DNA from: Cordia subcordata
Lineage: Eukaryota; Streptophyta; Magnoliopsida; Boraginales; Cordiaceae
DNA: 64,000 nt
Direction: 5' to 3'
Assembly: GCA_028554755.1 (NCBI GenBank)
Contig: JAPTOF010000031.1
Coordinates: 1,345,001-1,409,000 of the forward strand
A model generated the notes under the pieces. It saw only the letters and a list, made by a program, of their open reading frames with translations. It did not search any database and was not told the DNA's origin. A program made the position numbers and the translations under genes. Below, piece after piece: positions 32,882-42,225 of this stretch; within the stretch, counting starts at the first letter, position 1; each line of letters starts with the position of its first letter.

Positions 32882-32897
32882 CCCGTTGCCATCCCTA
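32882..32897 (-). repeat. Terminal inverted repeat of TE6
   Basis: On the minus strand TAGGGATGGCAACGGG marks the outer end of the hAT element. Its partner is not in the window. Confidence 0.6.
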
Positions 32898-33064
32898 GGA
32901 TAAATGCACACTTATGATAAACCACAAGGAGGTTTCATGCAATTTAACCCCGAAAGAAAGAAAAGTAAAATTAGCAAGTCAAACACAACTCACATCAGCT
33001 CCTCACACATGAAATCAAGCAAAGCCTATCTTCTCACCAGCTCTCACACATCAGCCCAGTAGCA
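32898..33064. other. Unassigned sequence between TE6 and TE7
   Basis: I see no open frame, repeat or element end in these 167 bases. They are the only candidate here for older genomic sequence that is not clearly part of an element. Confidence 0.4.
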
Positions 33065-33345
33065 TGTCAGTAAATAAACTTGATTGAGGATTTGCATTTG
33101 TTATTAAGTCCTAGTCAGAGTAGGATTAGTTTGTGGGTTATTTTTCTAGTCTAAATAGGATTAGTCAATTAGATATTTTAATACATAATGATTAGTTTAA
33201 CCAAATCCTATTTAGTTTTGGATTTCTGGAATAGCCTATATATAAGGGTAAGAGCTTTTAGTTGTAGATGCCCAAGTTAGAAGAAGTAATAATATTCAGT
33301 TAGTTTTCTCTCTATATTCAAAATAGCCTCTTCTACTTTCTAACA
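33065..33345 (+). repeat. TE7 5' LTR with promoter
   Basis: This short LTR runs from TGTCAGTAAA to CTAACA, with a TATA box CCTATATATAAGG at 33235-33247. The 3' partner survives only as TGTTAAT (47374-47380), so the left end rests on that and on distance to the primer site. Confidence 0.75.
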
Positions 33346-33348
33346 AAG

Positions 33349-33361
33349 TGGTATCTAAAGC
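33349..33361 (+). other. TE7 primer-binding site (tRNA-Met type)
   Basis: TGGTATCTAAAGC differs at two positions from TGGTATCAGAGC, the usual copia primer site complementary to initiator tRNA-Met. Confidence 0.8.
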
Positions 33362-33370
33362 TAGGTAAAT

Positions 33371-33584
33371 ATGATGGCTAATGGGATGCTTCTGTTTCAA
33401 TTCCCTCGCCTGACGAAGGATAATTATGATAATTGAACAACTTGTTTAAAGGCCCTTCTTGGCTCTCAAGATGCTTCGGAGATTGTAGAAAAAGGCTACA
33501 CGGAACTGGATGATGATGCAACCTTGAGTCAAGCTCAAAAGGATGTGTTGACGAGATCTCATAAGAAAGATCAACAAGCTCTTT
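33371..33584 (+). pseudogene. TE7 gag, first part
   Basis: The frame starts at ATG 33371 (MMANGMLLFQFPRLTKDNYDN) and continues with KALLGSQDASEIVEKGY, a copia-type gag N-terminus. The codon after NYDN is TGA (33434-33436), where relatives have Trp. It is interrupted by TE8 within QAL and resumes at 43551. Confidence 0.85.
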
Positions 33585-34913
33585 TGTTTGCTAAATACTT
33601 GCTATTAATTTTGATGATGAAAATTTATATGCATTCATCATTGTTTGACTAAAAGCATCTTGTGAAGATAAATGCTTAGATGAATAAGTAGATGTTTGAA
33701 AGATGGAAGAAGATGAGCAAAAATGCATTATTTGAAGAACAACAAGATGAGAAGGTATAAGGAGGAGAAGAGACGTCATAAGGGGTACCGGGAGTTCTTT
33801 TTGCTTTTTTGTGAAATGCCTAAATATTATATATGTTTGGCTTAAACTTCCTTGTTCATGGTTCAAACGTTTTAAAAAATCTTGCATATTTGATTTCATA
33901 AAAGCACAAATGAATTTGAATGCACATGTAGAGTGAAAATGTGATTTTGAAGTGTTTCAAGTCAAAGAAAGTATTTACAAATTGTCTCAATGTGGTTTGG
34001 AGTTATGAACATTGCACTAAAAAAGTTTTGGCAAAAGTTTGGCTTTATTTCACTTTCTGAAGTGGCCGGACCCCCGAGCCAGTCAACCAGCTGACCTGGG
34101 TGGGTCGCTCGGCCAAGTCAGAAGCTGAAGGACAAAGCCGGACCCCCCAGCCGGTCGACCGGCTAAGGTGTTCGACCTAGTTAGTGAGGTCCAAGAGGAA
34201 GCCAGACGACCCCGTCGGTCAACAAACTGAATGGGCTATTGTAATAAATACACTAGCCATTTATTACCATTCTAAACCATTTCTTCCTCTTTTCCTCACC
34301 TACCAAATCCCTAACACTCAAAACTCTTTAAATACACCTTCATTACACATTCAAATCATCAATTCAAGTGTGCAAAATCTTATATCACCATTCAATCAAG
34401 CTTTGAACCATTCTTGCAATATCTTTGAGCTTTCAAGAGCTTCATTCATTGCAATATCTTCTTTTTGAGAAGAAAATTTGTAGATTCCATCATTTCTTAT
34501 TCCTTTGATTATATACACACTTTGAGAGATAAAAATCTTGAGAGATTCATTCATTAAAGCTTGTAAAGTGTGGGAAAATCCTAAAGAGTGGAACTCTTGG
34601 GTTCTTTGAAGTCGGGCTTCAAAGAGGTGTAAGAAATTGGTTTGTGCTTTACCAAGATTTGGAGAAGCATTTTAGTGAAGGTTGTTGAAGTCCTAAGGCG
34701 AGCATCCTTGGGCGGTCGACGTAGGTTTGGCCGAACCACCTTAAATCATTTGTCTTTCTTCTCTTTATACTTTTGTTATCTCATTTGCTTAAATTGCTTA
34801 TATTGTGTTTGATATATTGCTTGAAAGAATTTGTTAAATTTCTGTGAATTTTTAAAAACTAAAGTTAGTAATCATATCTTAATTCACCCTCCCTTAAGAT
34901 ATTTGCACCTACA
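33585..34913 (+). repeat. TE8 5' LTR
   Basis: This LTR starts TGTTTGCTAAATAC (3' copy TGTTGGCTAAATAC) and ends CACCTACA. It carries two palindrome copies at 34078-34093 and 34149-34164 in its upstream half, an arrangement like that in Athila-type LTRs. Confidence 0.92.
34078..34164. promoter_or_regulatory. Paired 16-bp palindromes in the TE8 LTR
   Basis: The second copy, 34149-34164, is the exact palindrome AGCCGGTCGACCGGCT. The first, 34078-34093, is AGCCAGTCAACCAGCT: the same 16-mer with each of its three CpG sites changed to CpA. The spacing between copies is about 71 bases. The regulatory meaning is not known. Confidence 0.65.
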
Positions 34914-34915
34914 GT

Positions 34916-34934
34916 TGGAATTAGAGATAGGGTT
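34916..34934 (+). other. TE8 primer-binding site
   Basis: TGGAATTAGAGATAGGGTT lies two bases after the LTR and resembles TGGTATCAGAGCAGGGTT, the tRNA-Met-type site. Confidence 0.65.
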
Positions 34935-34972
34935 CTACCTATAGTTTAACACCTAGTAGAATCTTAGCAAAT

Positions 34973-36175
34973 ATGGAGGGAATTTCTATTAAACAAGCAT
35001 CCCTTTTTGATGGAACAAATTATGCATTTTTGAAAATCAGAATGAAAGTATTTATACAATCACATGATTATAAAGCTTGGCAAATCATAGAAAATGGGCC
35101 TACTTTACCTACAAAATTAAAAGGAGATAGGAGAATACCCAAACCCGAAAATGAATGGAATGATGAAGATATTAAATTATTTGAGTTAAATCAAAAAGCA
35201 TTACATTATTTATTCAATGCTATGAATGCAACCGAATTTGCTAATGTAATGGGGTGCCCTTCGGCAAAGGAACTTTAGGACCAATTAGAAGTAACTTATG
35301 CAGGAACTAGCCAAGTGAAAGAATCTCGGATTGCTATGCTTGTACATAGATACAAATTATTTAAGATGCTTCCAAATGAAAATGTTGAGCAAATGTTTTC
35401 TAGATTTGGTGAAATTACTAACAGTTTGAAAGCACTTGGAAAGGATTATTCTAACGTAGAGAAAGTAAGAAAAGTGTTAAGGAGCTTGCCATCACCATGG
35501 CAACCAAAAGTCACGGCCATAAAGAAAGCTAAGGACTTAAATATATTAGAGTTCAATGAGCTCATTGAATCACTCATGACTCATGAGCTTGAGATAAAGG
35601 ACCATGAAGAAGAAAAGAGAAAAGCAAAGAAGTCTATTGCTTTCGTTGCATCAAAATACATATCAAGTGACTATGAAGATGATGAGGATCTGGAAGATGA
35701 GGAAATTGCACTTCTTGCTCGGAACTTCAAAAGGTTCATGAAATTTAGAAAGATGAAGAAAGGGGCATTTTCAAGCAACACAAATTGGAAAAAGAAGGGA
35801 AAAGAAGGCAAGGATTTCAAGAGGACAAAAGATGCAAAAGGAGATGAATTGAAGTGCTTCAATTGCAACAAACTGGGACATATAAAAGAAAATTATCCAA
35901 AGCTTTCAAAGAAGAAAGAAGGCAAGGCACTCAAAGCCACGTGGTACATCTCCGAAAGTGAAGAAGATGTGGAAGAGCAACATGAGGTAGCTAACTTTTG
36001 CCTCATGGCCAATGAGGATGAGGTACTATCTTCACCTTCTCTATTTATCTATTATTCATCTAGTGAAGAAGAGGAAGAGGAATATAGTTTTGATGAACTA
36101 AAAGATGCATTTGCTAAACTACATGATGATCTGTCTCTAGCTTTGGCAAAAATAAGCAAATGCATAGAAAATTGA
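34973..36175 (+). pseudogene. TE8 gag (one stop, damaged zinc knuckle)
   Basis: One frame of about 400 codons runs from ATG 34973 to 36175 with a single TAG at 35276-35278, where relatives have Trp (KELW). Signatures include LFDGTNYAFLKIRMKVFIQS at the start, MLPNENVEQMFSRFGEITNS in the middle, and a knuckle CFNCNKLGHIKENYP near residue 300, whose last Cys is Tyr. Downstream, Glu-rich stretches (ESEEDVEEQ, SSSEEEEEEYSFDELKDAF) form an acidic tail. The frame breaks after 36175 although a coiled-coil-like part seems to continue to about 36330. Confidence 0.88.
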
Positions 36176-36639
36176 AAATTGTTCTTGGTGAAAAAGAAAT
36201 TTTGGAAAAGAAGAATGGCTCTCTTATAGAAACAATAGAAATCTTGGAAAAAGAAAACAATTCATATGCCGAAGATTTTGTGAATCTTGAAAAAGAGGTT
36301 AAAGACTTGAAAAAGAAAAACATTGATTAGAATGGAATTATTCAAAAATTTACAAATGGTAAAGAAAATTCTGAAAAACTCCTTGGAAGTAAACAAATGT
36401 CTTTTGATAAAAGCAGTATTGGATACAAACCTAGCATTAATCAAAAGTATTTCAAAATCTACTTTGTCAAGGCTTCCACCTCTACATTCTCCTCTTCATC
36501 AAAATCTAATATTACTTGTACATATTGTGAAAAGAAATGACATGTATCTACTCATTGTTACTACAAAAAACTTCGTGATAAAAGATCACATGTTCCACAT
36601 TGGCAAAGACCTAAATGGGTGGTCAAAAACAAAAATTTA

Positions 36640-38168
36640 AACTAACGCCAAGGACCCAAGGTGTTGGGGACCCCAAAATAAAGAATTGAATATGAATTTC
36701 ATTGGTGTAGGTATGCAATGATAGCAAAACAAGCAAAATGAAATGGATCTTGGACAGTGGTTGTTCCAAGCACATGACGGACAAAAGGAGGAGATGTTAT
36801 CTTTGGCAACAATAGCAAAGGAAAAATAATTGGAAAAGGAAGCATTGGTAATGAAAACTCTCTCACTATACACAATGTCTTACTTGTAGAAGGCCTAAAA
36901 TTTAATCTACTTAGCATTAGTCAATTATGTGACAAAGGCATAAAGTAGTTTTTCAATCCTCTAGTTGTATTGTCTCTGAATGTGGAATTGATAATATATT
37001 ATTTATAGCTAAGAGAAATGAAAATGTCTATACCATTGAAATTGATCAACTTGTATGTTAACATGTTAAGTGCTTGTCCGTTGTGCATGATAATGCTTGG
37101 TTATGGCATAGAAGATTAGGACATGTTAGCATGAGCTTTTTGAATGATTTGTCAAAGCATGATCTAGTTAGAGACTTACCAAAGCTAAAATTTGAAGAAA
37201 CCAAAATTTGTGATGCTTGTCCACTAGGAAAACAACATAAGATATCCTTTAAATCCCTAAATAAAGTTTCAACAAATAGAGCATTGCAACAATTACATAT
37301 GGATTTGTTTGGACCTATTGATGTGGCTAGCTTAGGAGGCTCTAGATATACATTTGTTGCACTAGATGATTATACTAGATTTACATGGGTCATGTTTCTT
37401 GCACATAAAAATGATGCCTTCAATGAATTTGCAAGTTTGTGTAGAAAAGTGCAAAATGAGAAAGGCTATTTTATAACTTGCATCCGTAGTAATAATGGTA
37501 CCGAATATGTGAACATTCCTTTCATGAACTTTTGTGATGAACATGGCATTGAACACAACTTTTCAGCCCCTCATACTTGTCAACAAAATGGGGTAGTGGA
37601 GAGGAAGAATCATACATTACAAGAAATGGCAAGAGCTATGCTAAAAGAACACAACTTGCCAACATATTTTTGGAGTGAAGCCATACATACCGCATGTTAT
37701 GTACAAAATAGAGTATTAATTAGACCTATCTTAAATAAAACTCCATATGAATTATGACATGGTAAAACACTTGAAACATCATACTCCAAAGTATTTGGTT
37801 GTAAATGCTTTATTCTAAATACTAAGGACCACTTGAGGAAATTTGATGTTAAATCGGATGAAGGAATATTTTTAGGTTATTCCACAAAGAGCAAAGCATA
37901 TAGGGTATATAATAAAAGAAATCTTGTTGTGGAAGAATCAATGCATGTTACATTTGATGAGACTAATCCATTTGAGCCGAGAAAGGAGATTGACGATGTA
38001 GGTTATCTTTTGGAAAAGACAACACTTGAAGATCCAACTTCAAAAGACAAAGAAAAACCAACAAAACAAGAGGATGCAAAGCAAGAAGAAGAACAACAAG
38101 AAAGGAGGTCTCAAGCCAATGAGGAAAATGAACAATGTTCAAACAAAGGAAATGTTGAAACCAAATAA
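36640..38168 (+). pseudogene. TE8 protease remnant and integrase
   Basis: The protease-like segment WILDSGCSKHMTDK lies near 36750 with shifts on both sides. The frame 37074-37757 holds the pre-integrase zinc region (LWHRRLGHVSMSFLNDL, CDACPLGKQ) and the integrase core. The first Asp (MDLFGP) and the Glu (NGVVERKNHTLQE) are present, but the middle Asp is Asn (RSNNGTEY, near 37488). TGA at 37755-37757 replaces the Trp of 'ELWHGK'. The C-terminal part continues at 37833-38168 with DVKSDEGIFLGYSTKSKAYR. Confidence 0.88.
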
Positions 38169-38319
38169 ACTCATGAAGACCTACCAAAGAGTTAGAAGTT
38201 TGTAAGAAACCATCCTCAAGATCTAATTCTCGGTGATCCAAATGAAGGTGTAAGAACTAGGTGTAATATTAGTGCTTTTTGTGAGCATTATGCATTTATC
38301 TCTAATATAGAACCCAAAA

Positions 38320-39128
38320 ATGTAAAAGAACCTTTACTTGATGAAAATTGGATAATTGCCATGCAAGAAGAACTTAACCAATTTGATAGAAATAAAGTAT
38401 GGAAGCTAGTTGAAAGGCCTAAAGATAGACCGGTAATAGGAACAAAATGGGTATTTAGAAACAAACTAGATGAAGCTAGAATAGTAACTAGGAACAAGGC
38501 TAGACTAGTAGCAAAATGATACAATCAAGAAGAAGGAATTGATTATGATGAAACCTATGCTCCCGTAGCTAGACTTGAATCCATTCGTATATTACTTGCA
38601 TTTGTATGCTACATGGACTTCAAACTTTATCAAATGGATGTTAAAAGTGCCTTTTTAAATGGATTCATTGAATAAGAAGTTTATATTGAACAACCCCCTA
38701 GTTTTGAAGATTCTTGTTTTCCTAATCATGTCTTTAAACTAGAAAAAGCATTATATGGTTTAAAACAAGCCCCTAGAGCTTGGTATGAAAGACTTAGTGG
38801 ATTTCTCATAGAAAACAACTTTAAAAGAGGAAAACTTGATTCTACTTTGTTTATTAAAAGAGAAGGGAATGACATCTTACTTGTTCAAATCTATGTTGAT
38901 TATATAATTTTTGATGCTACTAATGTTTCTTTATGTGAGAGCTTCTCAAAGTGTATGCACAAGGAGTTCGAGATGAGCATGATGGGAGAGTTAAAATTCT
39001 TTCTTGGACTCCAAATCAAACAAGCAAAGGAGGGGATCTTTATCAATCAAGCCAAATACACCAAGGAAATTATCAAAAAATTTGGACTTGAAGATGCAAA
39101 GGTGATTATAATTCCTATAAGCCCCTGA
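38320..39128 (+). pseudogene. TE8 reverse transcriptase (catalytic box lost)
   Basis: The copia RT is recognisable by IGTKWVFRNKLDEARIVTRN, YDETYAPVARLESIRILLA, YQMDVKSAFLNGF and LEKALYGLKQAPRAWYERL. Stops occur after VAK and after FIE. The catalytic box reads IYVDYIIF (near 38890-38915) where YVDD is required, so one catalytic Asp is Tyr. The domain ends in a stop after IPISP (39126-39128). Confidence 0.9.
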
Positions 39129-39834
39129 ACAAAGTTAGATAAAGATGAGAAAGGTAAACCTGTGGACGAAAAGAAATACAGAGGTATGATCGGTAGCCTA
39201 TTATATTTAACTACTCCTAGACCTGATATTATGTTTATAGAGTGCTTATGTACTAAATTTCAATCTAACCCTAAGAAAACTCACTTAATTGCTGTAGAAA
39301 GAATCATTAGATACCTTCAAGGAACAATTAATCTAGGGCTTTGGATGCAAAAGGAATGTCATTTGGCTTATGTGGATTCTATGATGCTGACTACGCTAAT
39401 TGCAAAGTAGACCGTCAGAGCACTAGTGGAACTTGCCAATTCCTAGGACATTCCTTAGCATCTGGTCCTGTAGGAAACAAAATAGTATTGCTATTTCTAC
39501 TACCGAAGCAGAATATATTGCAGCTGGTAGTTGTGTAGCTCAAATTTTGTGGATGAAACAAAATTTACGTGATTATGGATTGCAATATGATCATGTTCCT
39601 ATATATTGTGATAATACTAGTGCAATTAATCTCACTAAAAATCCAATTCAACATTCAAGAACTAAGCATATTGAGATTAGGCACCATTTCATTAGAGATC
39701 ATGTACAAAAAAGAGATATCATACTTGAATTTGTTGATACTTTGCATCAAGTTGCTAATATTTTTACTAAACCATTGCATGAGGATCAATTTTGCAATAT
39801 TAGAAGAGAAATTGGAATGATAAAAAGTGGTTGA
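39129..39834 (+). pseudogene. TE8 RNase H
   Basis: This domain continues from RT: KKYRGMIGSLLYLTTPRPDI, then after a shift GFYDADYANCKVDRQSTSGT and, after another, STTEAEYIAAGSCVAQILWM. The last segment (IYCDNTSAINLTKNPIQHSR and KHIEIRHHFIRDHV) is open to 39834. The D-E-D residues are visible but spread over three frames. Confidence 0.88.
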
Positions 39835-40226
39835 AATACATATATGTGTTTATATGGCTTGGGCATGGAAAAGTACGAATTTTTGCACTTTCTGACCCGG
39901 CCGGTCGACCGACTGAAGCAATTAGGCATCCGGCTAAAACAAAATTTTTTTTCTGCTCTCTAATTTGACCGGTCAACCTAGTCGATCGACCTCCACAACC
40001 AGATGGTTGACCAGCTGAACGTGGATATGGTTAAAATTGGGGGTTTTAACCCCAAATTCTCTCAAATTACTCTCAAAATTTTAACCCTAAACCTAAAACT
40101 CTCTCAAACCCACTTGTAATTCTTCAACTTTCATTCAATTTCTTTCAAAATTCCTCTTATATTTTGATTACCCACATCAAAAAACTTGTTTTTACCGATT
40201 CAATCTTCCAAAAATCACTCAAAATC
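39835..40226 (+). promoter_or_regulatory. TE8 spacer between pol and ORF3, possible promoter
   Basis: These 392 bases are noncoding. They hold GGCCGGTCGACCGACT (39899-39914, 14 of 16 matches to the palindrome), further degenerate copies to 40020, and then a leader-like stretch with 'aaccctaaacctaaaactctc'. This repeats the order seen in LTR promoters, so an internal promoter for ORF3 is possible but unproven. Confidence 0.35.
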
Positions 40227-41345
40227 ATGGTGAATCTAAGGACTAGAAGCCAAGAATGCGGGAGAAGAGAAAAAAGGGCAAGAACACAATCTCCTCCACT
40301 ATCTCCCGTATCAAAGATTCAAGGGAAACATTCAATATTATACGGTAAATATCTTGTTGACTCAGATTTTGTTGGCACTAATGTTCTATCACTATTTGAT
40401 GATTGGTATATGTTTATGCATCTATATTGTGATGTTCAAGATAGATTATTGATAGAATTTTATGAGAATCTTGAAGTATATCGTAGGAGCCCAAAACTTG
40501 AGTTAACTTCAACTGTTTGCGGGGTAAATTTTGTGCTTAAAGAAGAAACTTTGCAAAAAATTTTTCATATGCCTGTAGACAGAGAAGGGCATTATAATAG
40601 CCAAGGGTGGCCGAAAGGAATTAAGGGCATTGATAAGCCAAGAGAAGTTATAGAATTTATGTGGAAAGATATAAGGTCTAAGGATCCAGACCTAATTCTC
40701 CCTTTATTGAAAAATGTTGATTTTAACAAGAGAATTGCATTCAAAATAATTAGTGAAGTAATTCTCTCGAGAAATATCAATGATGGGAAGATACCAGTGA
40801 TGGGAACCTATATATTTTATAGATTGAAGAAGGGTGTTAAGATTGCTCTACCTTTCCTTATCCTGCAACACATGTTACATATTAGTGGAAAGGATGGAGG
40901 AAAAACAACTACTCTAGGATTTGGTATGGCTTTGATGCATATTTTCTCACACTTTAAGATTTCTTCAAATGCTCCATATAGGAAGTGTGCCTGGAACTTT
41001 GATATGCTTTATATGAATTTTATGGGCATCTACTAGTACAATAGGGAACCTATAAATAGAGAAACATTTAAGAATTTGCCCCAAGACACTCAGGCAACAA
41101 TTAAGAATAGAACAAAAAAGGGAACCACTTTCACTAATCCTGTCTATGGGCTTGATGCACAACAACTTGATGATATGCTTGAGGGAATAGACATTACTTC
41201 AGAAGAAGTAGGGCCAGAACATGAGGGTGAAGATAACATAGGCATACCAGGAACAATACCTATGGTTGTTAGCACATCTGAAGATGAGGAATTGGATCCT
41301 GAAGAAGCTACTCTTAGGAGAGTGATAAGAGAATCACAGGCATAA
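40227..41345 (+). pseudogene. TE8 ORF3, envelope position, resembles a plant transposon-protein domain
   Basis: The likely start is ATG 40227 (MVNLRTRSQECGRREKRARTQ, a basic N-terminus); an upstream in-frame ATG lies at 40164. The same frame runs to 41345 with one TAG at 41034-41036, 372 codons in all. The central part (LVDSDFVGTNVLSLFDDWYM, then EFYENLEVYRRSPKLELTST and GVNFVLKEETLQKIFHMP) resembles, as I recall it, a domain annotated as 'putative plant transposon protein' in other plant retroelements. The tail is acidic (SEEVGPEHEGEDNIG). I see no clear signal peptide or membrane segment, so an envelope role is not supported. Confidence 0.6.
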
Positions 41346-42225
41346 GGGCATATTGATGAGCAATGTTGAGTTTAGATTCGACGAGGTGTAGGGTCTAGCT
41401 CAATGGGTCAACAAGAAGGCCCCTCGATGATGACTCATATTCTTTCGCAATTGCAGGCCTTGAACACATGAATGGGAGAAATGAGGGCCACAATGACGAA
41501 TCAATGGAATGAGCTCACTCTCTGGAGGGAATACATTGATTTGGAGATGGCGAGTATGCGATCTGACATGCAGGAGTACTTCAGAGATCACCATGATCGA
41601 GCACAATGATTTTCATATTCAAAAACTCATTTTATCATTAGAAAACAATTTTAGTTCCTTTCTAGTTGGTTTTAAACTTCTTGACTTTGCTTTTATTTCT
41701 GACTGGTCGTATTGTCTTTGTTCTTATTTCAAGAATTAACATTTTCAGTTTATATTATCTTTACTTGCATTCTTTTCTTGCCTCCCTATTAATTTTTTAT
41801 TATGCCAAAGGGGGAGAAAGAGAAAAAGCTAAAGGAAAGCAAAGGAGAAGGCTGCTTATTATTGATAAGGCTTATGTTTTGATGTTTATATTTTCCTACT
41901 TTCCTACTTTGATTTTGCTTGGCTATTTATATAGTGATATGGTGATTTTCTTGTGAGTTGATATAGCTCACTTAGTTGGATGATTATATAGTGATATGCT
42001 TATGAGTTTAATAGCAGATTTGCATGATAGTTGATTTACATAAGTTGATCACTTGTGCATTGAGAAAAAAGTTTTGATGATTATTTTCAAAATATGCATG
42101 AGTTAAATTTGATAGGGGGAGTATTTTCCTAAATGCATTTTTATTTGGAAAAGGAATGCATATATAAAGGGGGAGTACCTTTGCTCATATATTAAAGATT
42201 TGTCATCATAAAAAAAAGAGGAGAT
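41346..42225 (+). other. TE8 region after ORF3 with repeated purine tracts
   Basis: A helical extension of ORF3 seems to continue to about 41610 (WNELTLWREYIDLEMASMRS) past stops. Purine tracts then occur at 41806-41822 (CAAAGGGGGAGAAAG), 42113-42122, 42165-42175 (AAAGGGGGAGT) and 42211-42225 (AAAAAAAGAGGAGAT, next to the LTR). Repeated polypurine tracts are a known trait of Sireviruses. Confidence 0.7.

Larger units (their letters stand above)
31714..32897 (+). mobile_element. TE6: 3' half of a hAT DNA transposon
   Basis: This holds the C-terminal part of a hAT transposase and about 680 bases of downstream sequence. It ends in ATCCCGTTGCCATCCCTA; reversed, TAGGGATGGCAACGGG is a typical terminal inverted repeat start for plant Ac-like hAT elements. 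The 5' half, including its inverted repeat, is absent, so no 8-bp target duplication can be tested. The eight bases after the end are GGATAAAT. Confidence 0.75.
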
